Assembly: GCA_934132775.1 (NCBI GenBank)
Contig: CAKPAA010000015.1
Span: forward strand, 1 to 43,655
Source: an uncultured Clostridia bacterium
GTDB taxonomy: Bacteria; Bacillota; Clostridia; TANB77; UBA1234
Length of the DNA stretch: 43,655 nucleotides
Direction: 5' to 3'
Every line of letters begins with the position of its first letter. Position 1 is the first letter of the stretch. The notes beneath the pieces were generated by a model. The model did not search any database. It saw only the letters and a program-made list of their open reading frames with translations, and was not told where the DNA came from. Shown here piece after piece: positions 1 through 8,441 of the stretch. The position numbers were made by a program, and so were the translations under genes.

Positions 1-73
1 GTTATTTAAACCTTAACATTTTTGGTACTCTCTTTCAATATTTATTTTTGTGACATATCTATTTTAAACCTAT

Positions 74-114
74 AAAAAAACGCCTATCACAAACTTTGTA
101 CATAGGCGTTTTTA
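74..114 (-). terminator. Terminator of the por operon
   Basis: A 9-bp perfect stem (aacgcctat at 79-87, ataggcgtt at 102-110) is flanked by an A run on one side and a T run on the other, so it can work in both directions. On the minus strand it lies about 45 bp past the porB stop. Bases 1-73 hold nothing I recognise. Confidence 0.85.
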
Positions 115-156
115 TCTTTTTATTTTTATAAAATCTTAATATCTTATAATATATTT

Positions 157-1104
157 TTATTTATTTGTTAATTCTTCTAGTTCTAGTAATCTTTCCCACT
201 TTTCATCTACTTCTTTTTGTAATTCTTCTATCATCCATTCATTTCCTGGTTTAAATAGATGTTTAAATCTTTTTTGCAGTTTTAACCATTCTGAAACTGG
301 AAGTTTGTTCTTTGGCTTGTAATTTACAACATATCTTCCATCTATAATTTCATATAGTGGCCAATAGCAAGTTTCAACAGCTAACTTGTTAACTTCCATT
401 AAGTTTTCTGTTTCATATCCCCAACCTCTTGGACAAGGAGCCAAAACATTCATAAAGCAAGCACCTTTTGTGTATATGGCTTTTTCTGCTTTTGTTGTTA
501 TATCACTAAAATTGCCTATTGCAGCAGTTTGTGCAATATATGGTAAATGATGTCCCGCCATTACTTCTGTTAAATCTTTTCTTTTTTGTTGCTTTCCTGG
601 AACAACTTTTCCAGCTGGTGATGTTGTTGTATCTGCAAATCTTGGTGTTGCAGATGAACGTTGAATACCAGTGTTCATATATGCTCCATTATCGTAACAT
701 ACATAAACCATATCGTGTCCTCTTTCCATTGCACCTGATAATGATTGTAAACCTATATCATATGTGCCACCATCTCCACCAAATGCGATGAATTTTGTGT
801 GTTCGTCATCTGGAATTTTTCCTTTTTTCTTCATTGCTTTGTATGCAGCTTCTGCGCCAGCAACTGTTGCTCCTGCATTTTCAAATGCACTGTGTATAAA
901 CGAATCTCTCCAAGCTGTGTATGGATAAATAAATGTTGAAACTTCTAGACAACCTGTCGCAGAACCAATTACAGCACGATCTTCTTCTTTTAATCCACGC
1001 AATACAGCATTTACAACAACTGGAGCTCCACAACCTGCACACATTCTATGTCCTGATGCAAGTCTGTTTGGTTTTTGTATATATTCTTTCAAATTATATG
1101 CCAT
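157..1104 (-). CDS. porB: Pyruvate:ferredoxin oxidoreductase, beta subunit
   Basis: This is the thiamine-diphosphate subunit of the four-subunit pyruvate:ferredoxin oxidoreductase, which makes acetyl-CoA, CO2 and reduced ferredoxin in the cytoplasm. The 315-aa length is normal. The cofactor motif is seen as GDGG at residues 110-113, followed by D138-N139-G140. Cysteines near 22, 25, 52 and about 221 match those that bind a 4Fe-4S cluster in PorB proteins. The start has AGGGAG about 9 nt upstream, and the gene is last in porG-porD-porA-porB, 20 bp after porA. A related 2-oxoacid oxidoreductase (VorB, IorB) cannot be fully excluded by eye, but gene order and sequence fit Por best. Confidence 0.93.
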   Translation of the reverse strand: MAYNLKEYIQKPNRLASGHRMCAGCGAPVVVNAVLRGLKEEDRAVIGSATGCLEVSTFIYPYTAWRDSFIHSAFENAGATVAGAEAAYKAMKKKGKIPDDEHTKFIAFGGDGGTYDIGLQSLSGAMERGHDMVYVCYDNGAYMNTGIQRSSATPRFADTTTSPAGKVVPGKQQKRKDLTEVMAGHHLPYIAQTAAIGNFSDITTKAEKAIYTKGACFMNVLAPCPRGWGYETENLMEVNKLAVETCYWPLYEIIDGRYVVNYKPKNKLPVSEWLKLQKRFKHLFKPGNEWMIEELQKEVDEKWERLLELEELTNK

Positions 1105-1124
1105 TTTTCCTAACTCCCTTCCTA

Positions 1125-2309
1125 TTAACCTTTTAGTCCTAAATATCTATATGGATTTTCAACTTTTCCTGTTTCTGCAATAGTTGCTAAATCTGCATAT
1201 ACTTTTTCTATATCTGTTGCTTTTACATCTCTACCACCAATTCCATAGGTATATCCGACTGCTTTTACATTCGTTATACCTTCTGTGTATAGTGCTGATG
1301 TTACTTCTGTGTATAATGGACCACCAGCTCCGTTTGTGCTATCACACTTGTCCATTATTGCAACTGCCTTTACATTTTTCAATGCGTTTGCAATTTCTGC
1401 TACTGGGAATGGTCTAAATACTCTTGGTTTTACCAATCCAACTTTTTGACCTTTTGCTCTTAGTTCGTCAACAACAAATTTTGCTGTTCCAGCTGTTGAA
1501 TTTAGCACAACTATTGCTGTTTCAGCATCTTCCATTTTATATTCTTCATAAAGTCCGTACTTTCTTCCAGTCATTTTATAAAATTCATCAGCAACTTCCA
1601 AAATTACTTCTTTTGCATTTCTCATCGCTTCTGCTTGTTGGAATTTATGTTCAAATAAATAAGCTTGTAAATCTAATGGGCCAATCGCAATTGGTTCTTC
1701 TTTATTTAGTAAATAATGCTCTGGATGGTACTCGCCAACAAAAGCCTTTACTTTTTCGTCTTCTTCCAACTCTATATTTTCAATCGAATGTGATGTTATA
1801 AATCCATCAAAACAATTCATAACTGGTAATTGAACTTTTAAATTTTCAGCTATTCTACAAGCCATTATTGCATTATCATATGCTTCTTGGTTTGTTTCTG
1901 CATATAATTGAACCCAACCTGCATCTCTTGCACCCATTGAATCTGAGTGATCATTATGAATATTTAAAGGTCCTGATACTGCTCTGTTTACGCAAGACAT
2001 TACTATTGGTAATCTCAAGCTTGATGCTATATATAGCATTTCCCACATCAAAGATAGTCCATTTGCAGATGTTGCAGTCATAACACGTGCACCAGCTGCT
2101 GATGCTCCTATACAAGCACTCATTGCACTATGCTCACTTTCTACTGGTACGAATTCTGTATCTACTGTTCCATTATTTACAAATGTTGAAAAATATTGTG
2201 GTATTTCTGTTGATGGAGTTATTGGGAATGCTGCAACTACATCTGGATTTATTTGACGCATTGCATTCGCAACAGCTTCATTACCACTTAGACGTTCTCT
2301 TATACTCAT
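1125..2309 (-). CDS. porA: Pyruvate:ferredoxin oxidoreductase, alpha subunit
   Basis: Alpha subunit of the same complex, 394 aa. The N-terminal pyrimidine-binding domain carries the conserved AAFPITPSTE stretch near residues 25-34. The reading frame stays open upstream to 2366, overlapping porD. I chose the ATG at 2309 because GGGAGGAG lies just before it and the protein then begins MSIRERLSGNEAVA, as PorA proteins usually do. The stop of porD is 14 bp upstream, so the two are probably translated from one mRNA. The residues around ITPSTE form the substrate pocket with PorB in known members of the family. Confidence 0.93.
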   Translation of the reverse strand: MSIRERLSGNEAVANAMRQINPDVVAAFPITPSTEIPQYFSTFVNNGTVDTEFVPVESEHSAMSACIGASAAGARVMTATSANGLSLMWEMLYIASSLRLPIVMSCVNRAVSGPLNIHNDHSDSMGARDAGWVQLYAETNQEAYDNAIMACRIAENLKVQLPVMNCFDGFITSHSIENIELEEDEKVKAFVGEYHPEHYLLNKEEPIAIGPLDLQAYLFEHKFQQAEAMRNAKEVILEVADEFYKMTGRKYGLYEEYKMEDAETAIVVLNSTAGTAKFVVDELRAKGQKVGLVKPRVFRPFPVAEIANALKNVKAVAIMDKCDSTNGAGGPLYTEVTSALYTEGITNVKAVGYTYGIGGRDVKATDIEKVYADLATIAETGKVENPYRYLGLKG

Positions 2310-2323
2310 TTTTACTCTCCTCC

Positions 2324-2620
2324 CTATTCCATTGTTATTGCACCAAATGGGCACGCTTTTGCACATACTCCGCAGCCTTTGCAGTAATCAAAGTTAAAGT
2401 CTGTTCTCTTTCCACCTTCTACTACTGGAATTGCACTATCTGGGCAAGTTGGTACGCAAAGACCACATTGCTTACATTTATCTTCGTGGAATACTGGTTT
2501 TCTTGATCTCCAGTCTCCTGTTTGAAACTCTTCTGAATTAGCAGCATCATATATTGTGCCACCTGGAGTTAACTCTTCCCAAGTTGATTTTACGTTAATT
2601 TTACATTTCTTTTCTGTCAT
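2324..2620 (-). CDS. porD: Pyruvate:ferredoxin oxidoreductase, delta (ferredoxin-like) subunit
   Basis: A 98-aa 2[4Fe-4S] ferredoxin-type subunit that carries electrons from the PorA/PorB site to free ferredoxin. Two classical motifs are visible: CKQCGLCVPTCP near residues 49-60 and CKGCGVCAKACP near 80-91. Each has three closely spaced cysteines and a fourth before proline. A good AGGAGG site precedes the ATG. The gene sits 14 bp after porG and 14 bp before porA. Length and architecture match PorD. An isolated ferredoxin is unlikely given the operon. Confidence 0.93.
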   Translation of the reverse strand: MTEKKCKINVKSTWEELTPGGTIYDAANSEEFQTGDWRSRKPVFHEDKCKQCGLCVPTCPDSAIPVVEGGKRTDFNFDYCKGCGVCAKACPFGAITME

Positions 2621-2634
2621 TTTCTTTTCCTCCT

Positions 2635-3213
2635 TTATAGTCCATTTATTTCATTTAGTGAACGTCTTAATGCTTCCATATTTCCGTCTATTACTTCTGG
2701 TTTTTTAGCAAATTTGTGCTTAAATGATTCAACCATATCATTTAAGAATTCTTCATCAGACATTATTCCGCTAACTTTTACAATTGCAGCAAGCATAGGT
2801 GTGTTTGGAAAATACTTTCCTAATGTATCTATTGAAATAGTTTTTGCATCTATTGTGCAAACTTTTCCTTCATATCCTTTTAATAAACTTCTTACTTCAT
2901 CTGGTGTTTTCGTTGTGTTTATAACAATTGCACCTTCTTTTTTCAAACCTGCTGTTACATCAACTGATTCTAGCAATGTGTCATCTACTACTACTACATA
3001 ATCTGGTTCATAAATATTGCTATGAATTGTTATTGGTGTATCACTAATTCTATTGTACGCCGTGATTGGGGCACCCATTCTTTCAGGTCCATACTCAGGG
3101 AAACCTTGAATATATTTACCTGTGTTAAATGCAGCATCTGCAAGTAACAATGAAGCTGTCTTAGCACCTTGTCCACCACGTCCGTGCCATCTAATTTCAA
3201 TTAAATTACTCAT
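2635..3213 (-). CDS. porG: Pyruvate:ferredoxin oxidoreductase, gamma subunit
   Basis: Gamma subunit (192 aa), first gene of the operon. The N-terminus, EIRWHGRGGQGAKTAS, holds the GRGGQG motif typical of 2-oxoacid:acceptor oxidoreductase gamma domains, where coenzyme A binding has been placed. An AGGAGG site lies 6 nt before the ATG. A strong promoter begins about 30 bp upstream (3244-3272) and overlaps a repeated 12-mer that may be an operator. Separate G, D, A and B subunits, instead of the single-chain enzyme of many clostridia, are a notable choice for this organism. Confidence 0.93.
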   Translation of the reverse strand: MSNLIEIRWHGRGGQGAKTASLLLADAAFNTGKYIQGFPEYGPERMGAPITAYNRISDTPITIHSNIYEPDYVVVVDDTLLESVDVTAGLKKEGAIVINTTKTPDEVRSLLKGYEGKVCTIDAKTISIDTLGKYFPNTPMLAAIVKVSGIMSDEEFLNDMVESFKHKFAKKPEVIDGNMEALRRSLNEINGL

Positions 3214-3243
3214 TATTATCCTCCTTTAAAACAATCTAGCAAT

Positions 3244-3272
3244 AGTATACATTTTGAGTTTTAAGATGTCAA
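3244..3272 (-). promoter_or_regulatory. Sigma-A promoter of the por operon
   Basis: On the minus strand TTGACA (3272-3267) and TATACT (3249-3244) are separated by exactly 17 bp. The spacer and the edge of the -10 contain the repeated element CTCAAAATGTAT (3258-3247), so a regulator bound there would block RNA polymerase. Confidence 0.8.
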
Positions 3273-3364
3273 TTAAGTAGAAAAGAAAAATCTCAAAATG
3301 TATTTAACCTCTAGCTTTTAACATTTTAGCCGTTTAAGAAGTTTTTATACATTTTGAGATTTTT
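3247..3364. repeat. Three copies of ATACATTTTGAG around the por promoter
   Basis: The 12-mer is at 3247-3258 and again at 3347-3358, exactly 100 bp away in the same orientation. A third copy is inverted at 3292-3303. The second and third form a perfect 17-bp inverted repeat (3287-3303 with 3348-3364). On the minus strand a T-rich tract follows, so this dyad may also terminate the GerMN transcript. The copy over the promoter suggests an operator. No known regulator consensus comes to mind. Confidence 0.6.
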
Positions 3365-3385
3365 ATAAAATGATATTAAGACTTT

Positions 3386-3884
3386 TTACAGCCTTGTCTT
3401 GCTAGTTATTTCTTTTCCATCAACTTTAATCTCAACTTCTTCTATTTCTTTTATTTCTGTAAGCGTATTAACAATTGAGTATATTTTACCTAAATCTTCT
3501 TCACTATTTTCCACACCTTGTGAGTATTCTTTTGATAAATCTACTATAACCTTATTTCCATCTTTATTTATACTATTTATTTTTGTATCTTTTGGAACAG
3601 TTGCTTTATATTCACTTGTGCTTGGTCCTTTTATTAACTCTTCAATTATCGTCTGATACATATTATCTTTTATTCTTTCCAAAGACACGTATCTATACTC
3701 TGGCATAAGCTCTTTTTCATCGCTATCTAAAAAATATAACAATATCTGAGTTTGCTCTCCGCGACATATTCTCTGTTTCTACATTATCTAATTTCTTATT
3801 TGAATTAACTTTGCTTATTTTCAAACCAAGTATTAAAACTATTATTGTTATAAACAATGCCAAAAACATTCTTGAATTTTTCAT
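3386..3884 (-). pseudogene. GerMN-domain protein, frameshifted
   Basis: Two overlapping frames make one protein. The first half (from the ATG at 3884, GGAGGG upstream) encodes a short N-terminus with one membrane segment and a linker, ending at 3723. The second half, in the +1 frame, encodes a GerMN domain: a YFLDSD-type strand, then an EELIKGP-type motif and a VDLSKEY-type strand. GerMN domains occur in GerM of spore-forming Bacillota and in other secreted proteins. The frames meet at a run of six T in the coding strand. Removing one T joins them into an IFLDSDEKELMPE-like sequence, as expected for the family. This could be a true mutation or a homopolymer sequencing error. Confidence 0.7.
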
Positions 3885-3917
3885 TTTCATCCCTCCTACA
3901 AAAAGGTATGTACACAT

Positions 3918-4288
3918 ATTGAAAAATATGAATATTCTATTTATATTAGCTATATCTGCATATTTTCTTGACGGACTAAAAGCAGACTTTTAAAATATTT
4001 CATTATATTTTGGTAACTTGTAAAAGTAACTTCTTCCCCCTATTATAGTTAAATAGGATTTACTTTCATCATATTTTTATATTTTATAACGCGTATTATA
4101 TTGACATTTAGCAAGTTTATAAATATAATTCCTCTCGTACAACGTACATATGGTAATAAAAGTAATATACTATAATATAAAGTTTTCTTTTTAAAACCAT
4201 ATTTACCAAACATTTATCATTTAACTTTGGTTTTTTAGATTATATAATTAAATTATAGTAATTTAAAAATTGAAGGGAGGCATTTATT
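3918..4288. other. Intergenic region before mecA
   Basis: No gene. It holds a 22-bp stretch at 4012-4033 that recurs inverted near 31.0 kb, the mecA promoter (4101-4129) and an AT-rich leader of about 160 nt. The leader contains a weak hairpin around 4192-4233 (AAAACC with GGTTTT, followed by T), which might attenuate transcription. That last point is a guess. Confidence 0.5.
4101..4129 (+). promoter_or_regulatory. Sigma-A promoter of mecA
   Basis: TTGACA at 4101-4106, a 17-bp spacer and TATAAT at 4124-4129: both boxes match the consensus perfectly. It lies 162 bp upstream of the mecA start, giving a long leader. Confidence 0.8.
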
Positions 4289-4918
4289 TTGAAGATAGAG
4301 AAAATTGCGGAAGACCAAATCAAAATCACTATAACAATTGATGATTTAGAAGCTAGAAATATTGATTTATATTCTTTTATGTATAACTCACCTGAATCTC
4401 AAGATTTATTTTGGGACGTTATGAGTGAAGCAGAACGCGAACTCGATTTTAATGTTGATGATTCTATGATTTATGTGGAGGCCTCTACTTCAGGTGGTGG
4501 TAACTTTACTCTAATTGTAACAAAAACAAATGAGAAACCCATTATTAAGTTTAATGCGAAAAAGCACTCAAAGAAAGAAAATATTAAATTAAAAAGAAAG
4601 AAAATGCCATTAGTTATGACGAATACTATTTTTTGTTTTAATTCTTTTGATGATATTTGTAACTTTTGTAAGACTGTTGATGTTTCAAAGCTTGGAGATA
4701 ACACACTTTATTCAATGAATGACATTTACTACTTAAAAGCTAATGAAATGCCTTACACAAACATTTTAGAGTACGCTTCTATTGCAAGATTTTCTTCAAT
4801 GTTTGAAGCTAAAATGTCTGAGTATGGCAAAACTGTCATTGATAGTAACGCTTTGCAAACTATTTCTAAATACTTTAACAAAAAGAAAAGAACTTTTAAA
4901 AAGCCAAAAAGCATTTAA
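4289..4918 (+). CDS. mecA: MecA-type adaptor protein for ClpC
   Basis: MecA adaptors deliver target proteins to the ClpCP protease. In Bacillus the target is the competence factor ComK. This 209-aa protein has the typical N-terminal substrate-binding domain (starting KIEKIAEDQIKITITIDDLE), a central charged linker rich in lysine (about 90-107), and a C-terminal ClpC-binding domain from about 110. Translation starts at a TTG, supported by GAAGGGAGG 8 nt upstream. It is a single-gene unit with its own promoter and a terminator that overlaps the stop codon. No competence genes are close by except a ComEC-like hydrolase at 37-38 kb. Confidence 0.88.
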   Translation: MKIEKIAEDQIKITITIDDLEARNIDLYSFMYNSPESQDLFWDVMSEAERELDFNVDDSMIYVEASTSGGGNFTLIVTKTNEKPIIKFNAKKHSKKENIKLKRKKMPLVMTNTIFCFNSFDDICNFCKTVDVSKLGDNTLYSMNDIYYLKANEMPYTNILEYASIARFSSMFEAKMSEYGKTVIDSNALQTISKYFNKKKRTFKKPKSI

Positions 4919-4936
4919 TTTTGGCTTTTATTTTTT
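4900..4936 (+). terminator. Terminator of mecA
   Basis: A 10-bp stem (4900-4909 AAAGCCAAAA with 4919-4928 TTTTGGCTTT) closes a loop that contains the mecA stop codon. A T-rich tract follows. Confidence 0.75.
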
Positions 4937-4964
4937 ATATACTGTTTTTTATTTTTAATACATC

Positions 4965-4993
4965 TTGCACAGTTAACATAACTGTGCTATAAT
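4965..4993 (+). promoter_or_regulatory. Promoter with an embedded operator dyad, upstream of the orphan membrane gene
   Basis: TTGCAC (4965-4970), 17-bp spacer, TATAAT (4988-4993). The spacer itself, with the last four bases of the -35, forms a perfect dyad: GCACAGTTA (4967-4975), three bases, TAACTGTGC (4979-4987). A repressor bound there would sit between the two promoter boxes. Confidence 0.75.
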
Positions 4994-5035
4994 TGATATT
5001 GTCATAAATTTTTATTACAAGGAGGGGCTAATCGT

Positions 5036-5500
5036 ATGGAATTATACGAACGGCGAAATTTTCTTTCTGTGCTTGTGGACATCTTCTTTGATGTCCATCT
5101 ATGGGCACCAATTTTGTGCATCGCCCTGTTTGTGGCTGGACACAGCATTAAGAAACAGCGTGAAGTCGATGCTTGGAACAAAGTAGAAAGCTTCGCAGTG
5201 GAGGTTTACAATGAGCGTCCTAGTCTTGTAAATCTCAATGCGTTGAGCACAAAAAACTTTACAGTGAAAGGTGCAGAGTATCTTCTTGATGAAGGCATCC
5301 ACCTTTGGGTGAAGGCGGATGCGTGGGCTTTCATGGGGGACTTCATTAACGGAAGCAATGGCTTCTCAGCCAAAGATTCCTCTCTCTGGGAGTTCTCAGG
5401 AGAAAGAAATTTCACATTCGATATGGCACTGGTTCTTATCGGATGGTTTGGAATTGGCACTTGGCTCACTTATGAGCTCCATAAGTACCTGTTTCAATAG
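5036..5500 (+). CDS. Orphan small membrane protein, GC-rich relative to its surroundings
   Basis: I do not recognise this 154-aa protein. It has a hydrophobic segment near residues 22-41 and another near 130-149, with a mostly polar stretch between that is rich in Asn, Trp, Phe and acidic residues. The ATG has AAGGAGGGG 8 nt upstream. Base and codon use differ sharply from every neighbour: the gene is near 48% GC, with many C- and G-ending codons (CTG, GGC, CGC), where neighbouring genes are near 30%. It has its own promoter with an operator-like dyad and a strong terminator. Recent transfer is the simplest reading. Function is unknown. Confidence 0.75.
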   Translation: MELYERRNFLSVLVDIFFDVHLWAPILCIALFVAGHSIKKQREVDAWNKVESFAVEVYNERPSLVNLNALSTKNFTVKGAEYLLDEGIHLWVKADAWAFMGDFINGSNGFSAKDSSLWEFSGERNFTFDMALVLIGWFGIGTWLTYELHKYLFQ

Positions 5501-5540
5501 CACCCACAGCAGTTTTCTATAACTGCTAACACAAAAGTTC

Positions 5541-5583
5541 GAAAAAGGCCGTGGATAAAAATTTTTCCACGGCCTTTTTCTTT
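5541..5583. terminator. Strong bidirectional terminator
   Basis: A 15-bp perfect stem (5541-5555 with 5566-5580, GAAAAAGGCCGTGGA and its complement) and a short A/T loop. It serves both the orphan gene on the plus strand and the converging NAGPA-domain gene on the minus strand. A second small hairpin (5585-5604) follows. Confidence 0.9.
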
Positions 5584-5615
5584 TACAAAGCTTTTTGGCT
5601 TTGTATTAAACTCAA

Positions 5616-8441
5616 TTATTTTTCAAAAATATTCTTTATTTCATATGTAAGATTTTTACCATCTAACGTTATAATCAAACATTTTGTGTTCTCAGCAACT
5701 TCCAAAGGTTCAATTTTATCAATCCATTCATTACCTATTATCAAATGTTTTATGCCCCTTTCCATTGAATAAGTGGTATAATCGCCTTGATAAATTAACC
5801 AAATATTTTTTGATGTTGACCTTCTTAAATCACATAGTGTATCTATAAAAGCCTGCTTCTCGCTAGCATCTGTGAAACTTTCTAATGTACCTTTCATTAG
5901 TATAAATATATTTTTGTTTGATGTGTTTTTAATATCTTTTTGCAAAGACACCCATTGTGTATAATCTGTTTTCCTTAATCCTCCATTTGATACATCTATT
6001 GTTATATATGTCGCTTCTTCATTTTCTTTTATTGAATACTTATTCATTGAAAGTATTTCTGTTTTTATATTTTTAGTCTTTTCACTTGACTGCTCTGTTG
6101 TGAATATTGCAAGATTTGCATTTTTATTTATTAGTTGCTCTATTTTGGTATTTGTCAATTTATCTAATGGGGTTTTCTCATCTTTCATATTATCATAAAC
6201 AAATATTTTAAAAGTGTTAGCATCTTCAAAGTCTGTCTTTTTACTTGAAACATCGTCACCTTTTATATCCTCTGGTATGTTTGTTTTATTCACAGCAACA
6301 TCAGAAGATTTTGAAATACTTAAATTATCTACATACACTACATTTTTATTTTTTATTTCAGATTTATCTTGCACGACATAAATATCTGTTAATGTTGCTG
6401 GAAGTGCTATTGTACTTAAATCAACTGTAACCTTAGTCCATTTATCTGGAACAGATTTTTGAGCTGTTACAAGTTGTGTAACTCCCTTTGCATCAATAAG
6501 TTTCAATTTAATATAATCAGAAGCTTCATCTTCACCACAAACATAAAAATTTATTTTTTCAACATCTTCCGCAATTGATATTCCATCATTAAATCTCAAA
6601 TAAGCTGCTCTTGTAGCATCTGTGGTTGTGAAGTCATATGTTATTTTAGCTGATGTCTCACCATCATACACTTCCTTATCTGTTAGCCCAACTTTTCCAC
6701 TTACTACATCAGGATATGAAGTAAAGAAAAAGTTTTCCGTCTCAAAATCATTCAATATTGTTTCTGTTATTTTTTTACCAACAATAACTCTTGCATAAGC
6801 AGTTGCTTTACCAGCTGATACTGAAATTATATGCTCACCCTCTGATTTAGGAGTGAATTTGTTATCCTCAAAACTTCCTGTACCCTTAACCACTTTCCAG
6901 TCTAGTTCATCAGCCTCTATTGAAGCGTAGTACCCATTTTTATTTTTTGCTATAATTTTATATTCAACACTCTTTCCTAATGTTGCAGTTGTGTCCTTAG
7001 GCGTTATCGTTAATTCATTAGGCACGCTCAAAACATCTATACTTATACTGCCCCTTGCACTACCTTTTTTAGCTGTTATAGTTGCTGTTCCTGCCTCATC
7101 ACCTGCAATTATTATTCCATCTTCAACTTTAACAGGAACACCGTCATAAGAAAATGAAAGATCATCAATGTCAACTTCAACAGGATTATAATATTTATCA
7201 TAACCTAATACTTCTAGTTTTCTCTTACAATTTGCAAAAACATTTTCTTCTGATGTCTTTAAAATTATTTTATCAAGTTTTCCAGTTTTGCTATTGTTAT
7301 AAATTCCTATTGCATTAGTTACCATTCTCTGCACGCCACCACTAGGCGAATTTATTGTTGAAATATTATTATATCCCAGTCTTCTAGCAACCATTGTTGT
7401 AGAACCGCCACCATCTAAATTAAGTGCATTATATATTCCTTTTTCAATCAAAAAATCTGCTAATTCAGTTTGAGTCATTCCTATGCTTGAAGTTTGTCTG
7501 CCATCAACTGTAATTAAATACAATGTTTCTGTATCTCTTGAAAGACCTATTGCACTCCTTGGGTGTGAACCACTTATGTTAGAAGCAAATTTTTCTGGAA
7601 TCTTTCCTTTTTCAACCAACATTGCGCCACCAGATACAGCCATTTTAACCCTTTCAATATCCAAATCCATATCAACTCTTAATTCTACCTTAGTGCCAAC
7701 TTTAAAGTTATCTTCTATTATTTTAGCAGAATTTCCTATGGTTGCTATAACAAATCCATCCTCTGGTATTGTTGTTGCAGGCTCATTATATCTAATTTCT
7801 TTTACTTTTCCATCTTCAACAACAAGTTCCGTCAAAACTCTACTTTCAGTTGAACCAAGAGAAGTTTCTTTCCAGTCTCTCGTGTATAGTACTGGATATT
7901 CATAGTTTGAAGAAATCTTGTTATATTCTCCTATTGGTAACTCTGTATCATCTCTTTTAGAAACCAAAGTTATTTTATTAGTAAAATAATCAAACCAAGC
8001 ATTATTATCTTCATCTAATATAAAACTTCCAAACGTATCTTTCGTCTCATTTTCGTAATACGTTGATGTAAGTAACTTTCCATCTGATATTGACAAACCT
8101 ATTGTATTTCCATTCTTATAATTTCCATTAAAAAAGTCACCGTTAATAGCTGCAATTACATTATTCTTACTTGCCATTTGAGACACTGCCTGAAATGTGT
8201 TTAATCCATTCTCTGAATTTAAAAGTCCAACCTTAGTATCCTCATCAGCTAAATCAACTTCTAATATGTTAATTGATAGCCAACCATTATTCGTCAATCT
8301 TTTGTAACTTTTTAATACTACTCCTGACGATATTCTTTCATCATTTTCTTTTTCATACAACGTAGTAAGTGCAAAAACATTAGTAGTTGATGAAATAATT
8401 AACACAAATAATATCATTGAAATTAGTATATTCTTCTTCAT
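5616..8441 (-). CDS. Secreted phosphodiester glycosidase (NAGPA) domain protein
   Basis: A 941-aa exported protein. A signal peptide (MKKNILISMILFVLIISSTTNVFA) is followed by a NAGPA-type domain up to about residue 390. Its recognisable features are NGDFFNG, a GGAMLVEKG stretch, SGSHPRSAIG, and NLDGGGSTTM near 345-355. Proteins with this domain remove sugar phosphodiesters from glycans, and bacterial members are often called exopolysaccharide biosynthesis proteins. Behind it come Ig-like segments (about 395-560), a galactose-binding-like beta domain (about 570-720) and a C-terminal segment resembling a degenerate calcineurin-type phosphoesterase. The frame is open to 8471, but the ATG at 8441 has GAGGA before it and overlaps the stop of the upstream gene (ATGA), suggesting translational coupling. 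Confidence 0.8.
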   Translation of the reverse strand: MKKNILISMILFVLIISSTTNVFALTTLYEKENDERISSGVVLKSYKRLTNNGWLSINILEVDLADEDTKVGLLNSENGLNTFQAVSQMASKNNVIAAINGDFFNGNYKNGNTIGLSISDGKLLTSTYYENETKDTFGSFILDEDNNAWFDYFTNKITLVSKRDDTELPIGEYNKISSNYEYPVLYTRDWKETSLGSTESRVLTELVVEDGKVKEIRYNEPATTIPEDGFVIATIGNSAKIIEDNFKVGTKVELRVDMDLDIERVKMAVSGGAMLVEKGKIPEKFASNISGSHPRSAIGLSRDTETLYLITVDGRQTSSIGMTQTELADFLIEKGIYNALNLDGGGSTTMVARRLGYNNISTINSPSGGVQRMVTNAIGIYNNSKTGKLDKIILKTSEENVFANCKRKLEVLGYDKYYNPVEVDIDDLSFSYDGVPVKVEDGIIIAGDEAGTATITAKKGSARGSISIDVLSVPNELTITPKDTTATLGKSVEYKIIAKNKNGYYASIEADELDWKVVKGTGSFEDNKFTPKSEGEHIISVSAGKATAYARVIVGKKITETILNDFETENFFFTSYPDVVSGKVGLTDKEVYDGETSAKITYDFTTTDATRAAYLRFNDGISIAEDVEKINFYVCGEDEASDYIKLKLIDAKGVTQLVTAQKSVPDKWTKVTVDLSTIALPATLTDIYVVQDKSEIKNKNVVYVDNLSISKSSDVAVNKTNIPEDIKGDDVSSKKTDFEDANTFKIFVYDNMKDEKTPLDKLTNTKIEQLINKNANLAIFTTEQSSEKTKNIKTEILSMNKYSIKENEEATYITIDVSNGGLRKTDYTQWVSLQKDIKNTSNKNIFILMKGTLESFTDASEKQAFIDTLCDLRRSTSKNIWLIYQGDYTTYSMERGIKHLIIGNEWIDKIEPLEVAENTKCLIITLDGKNLTYEIKNIFEK

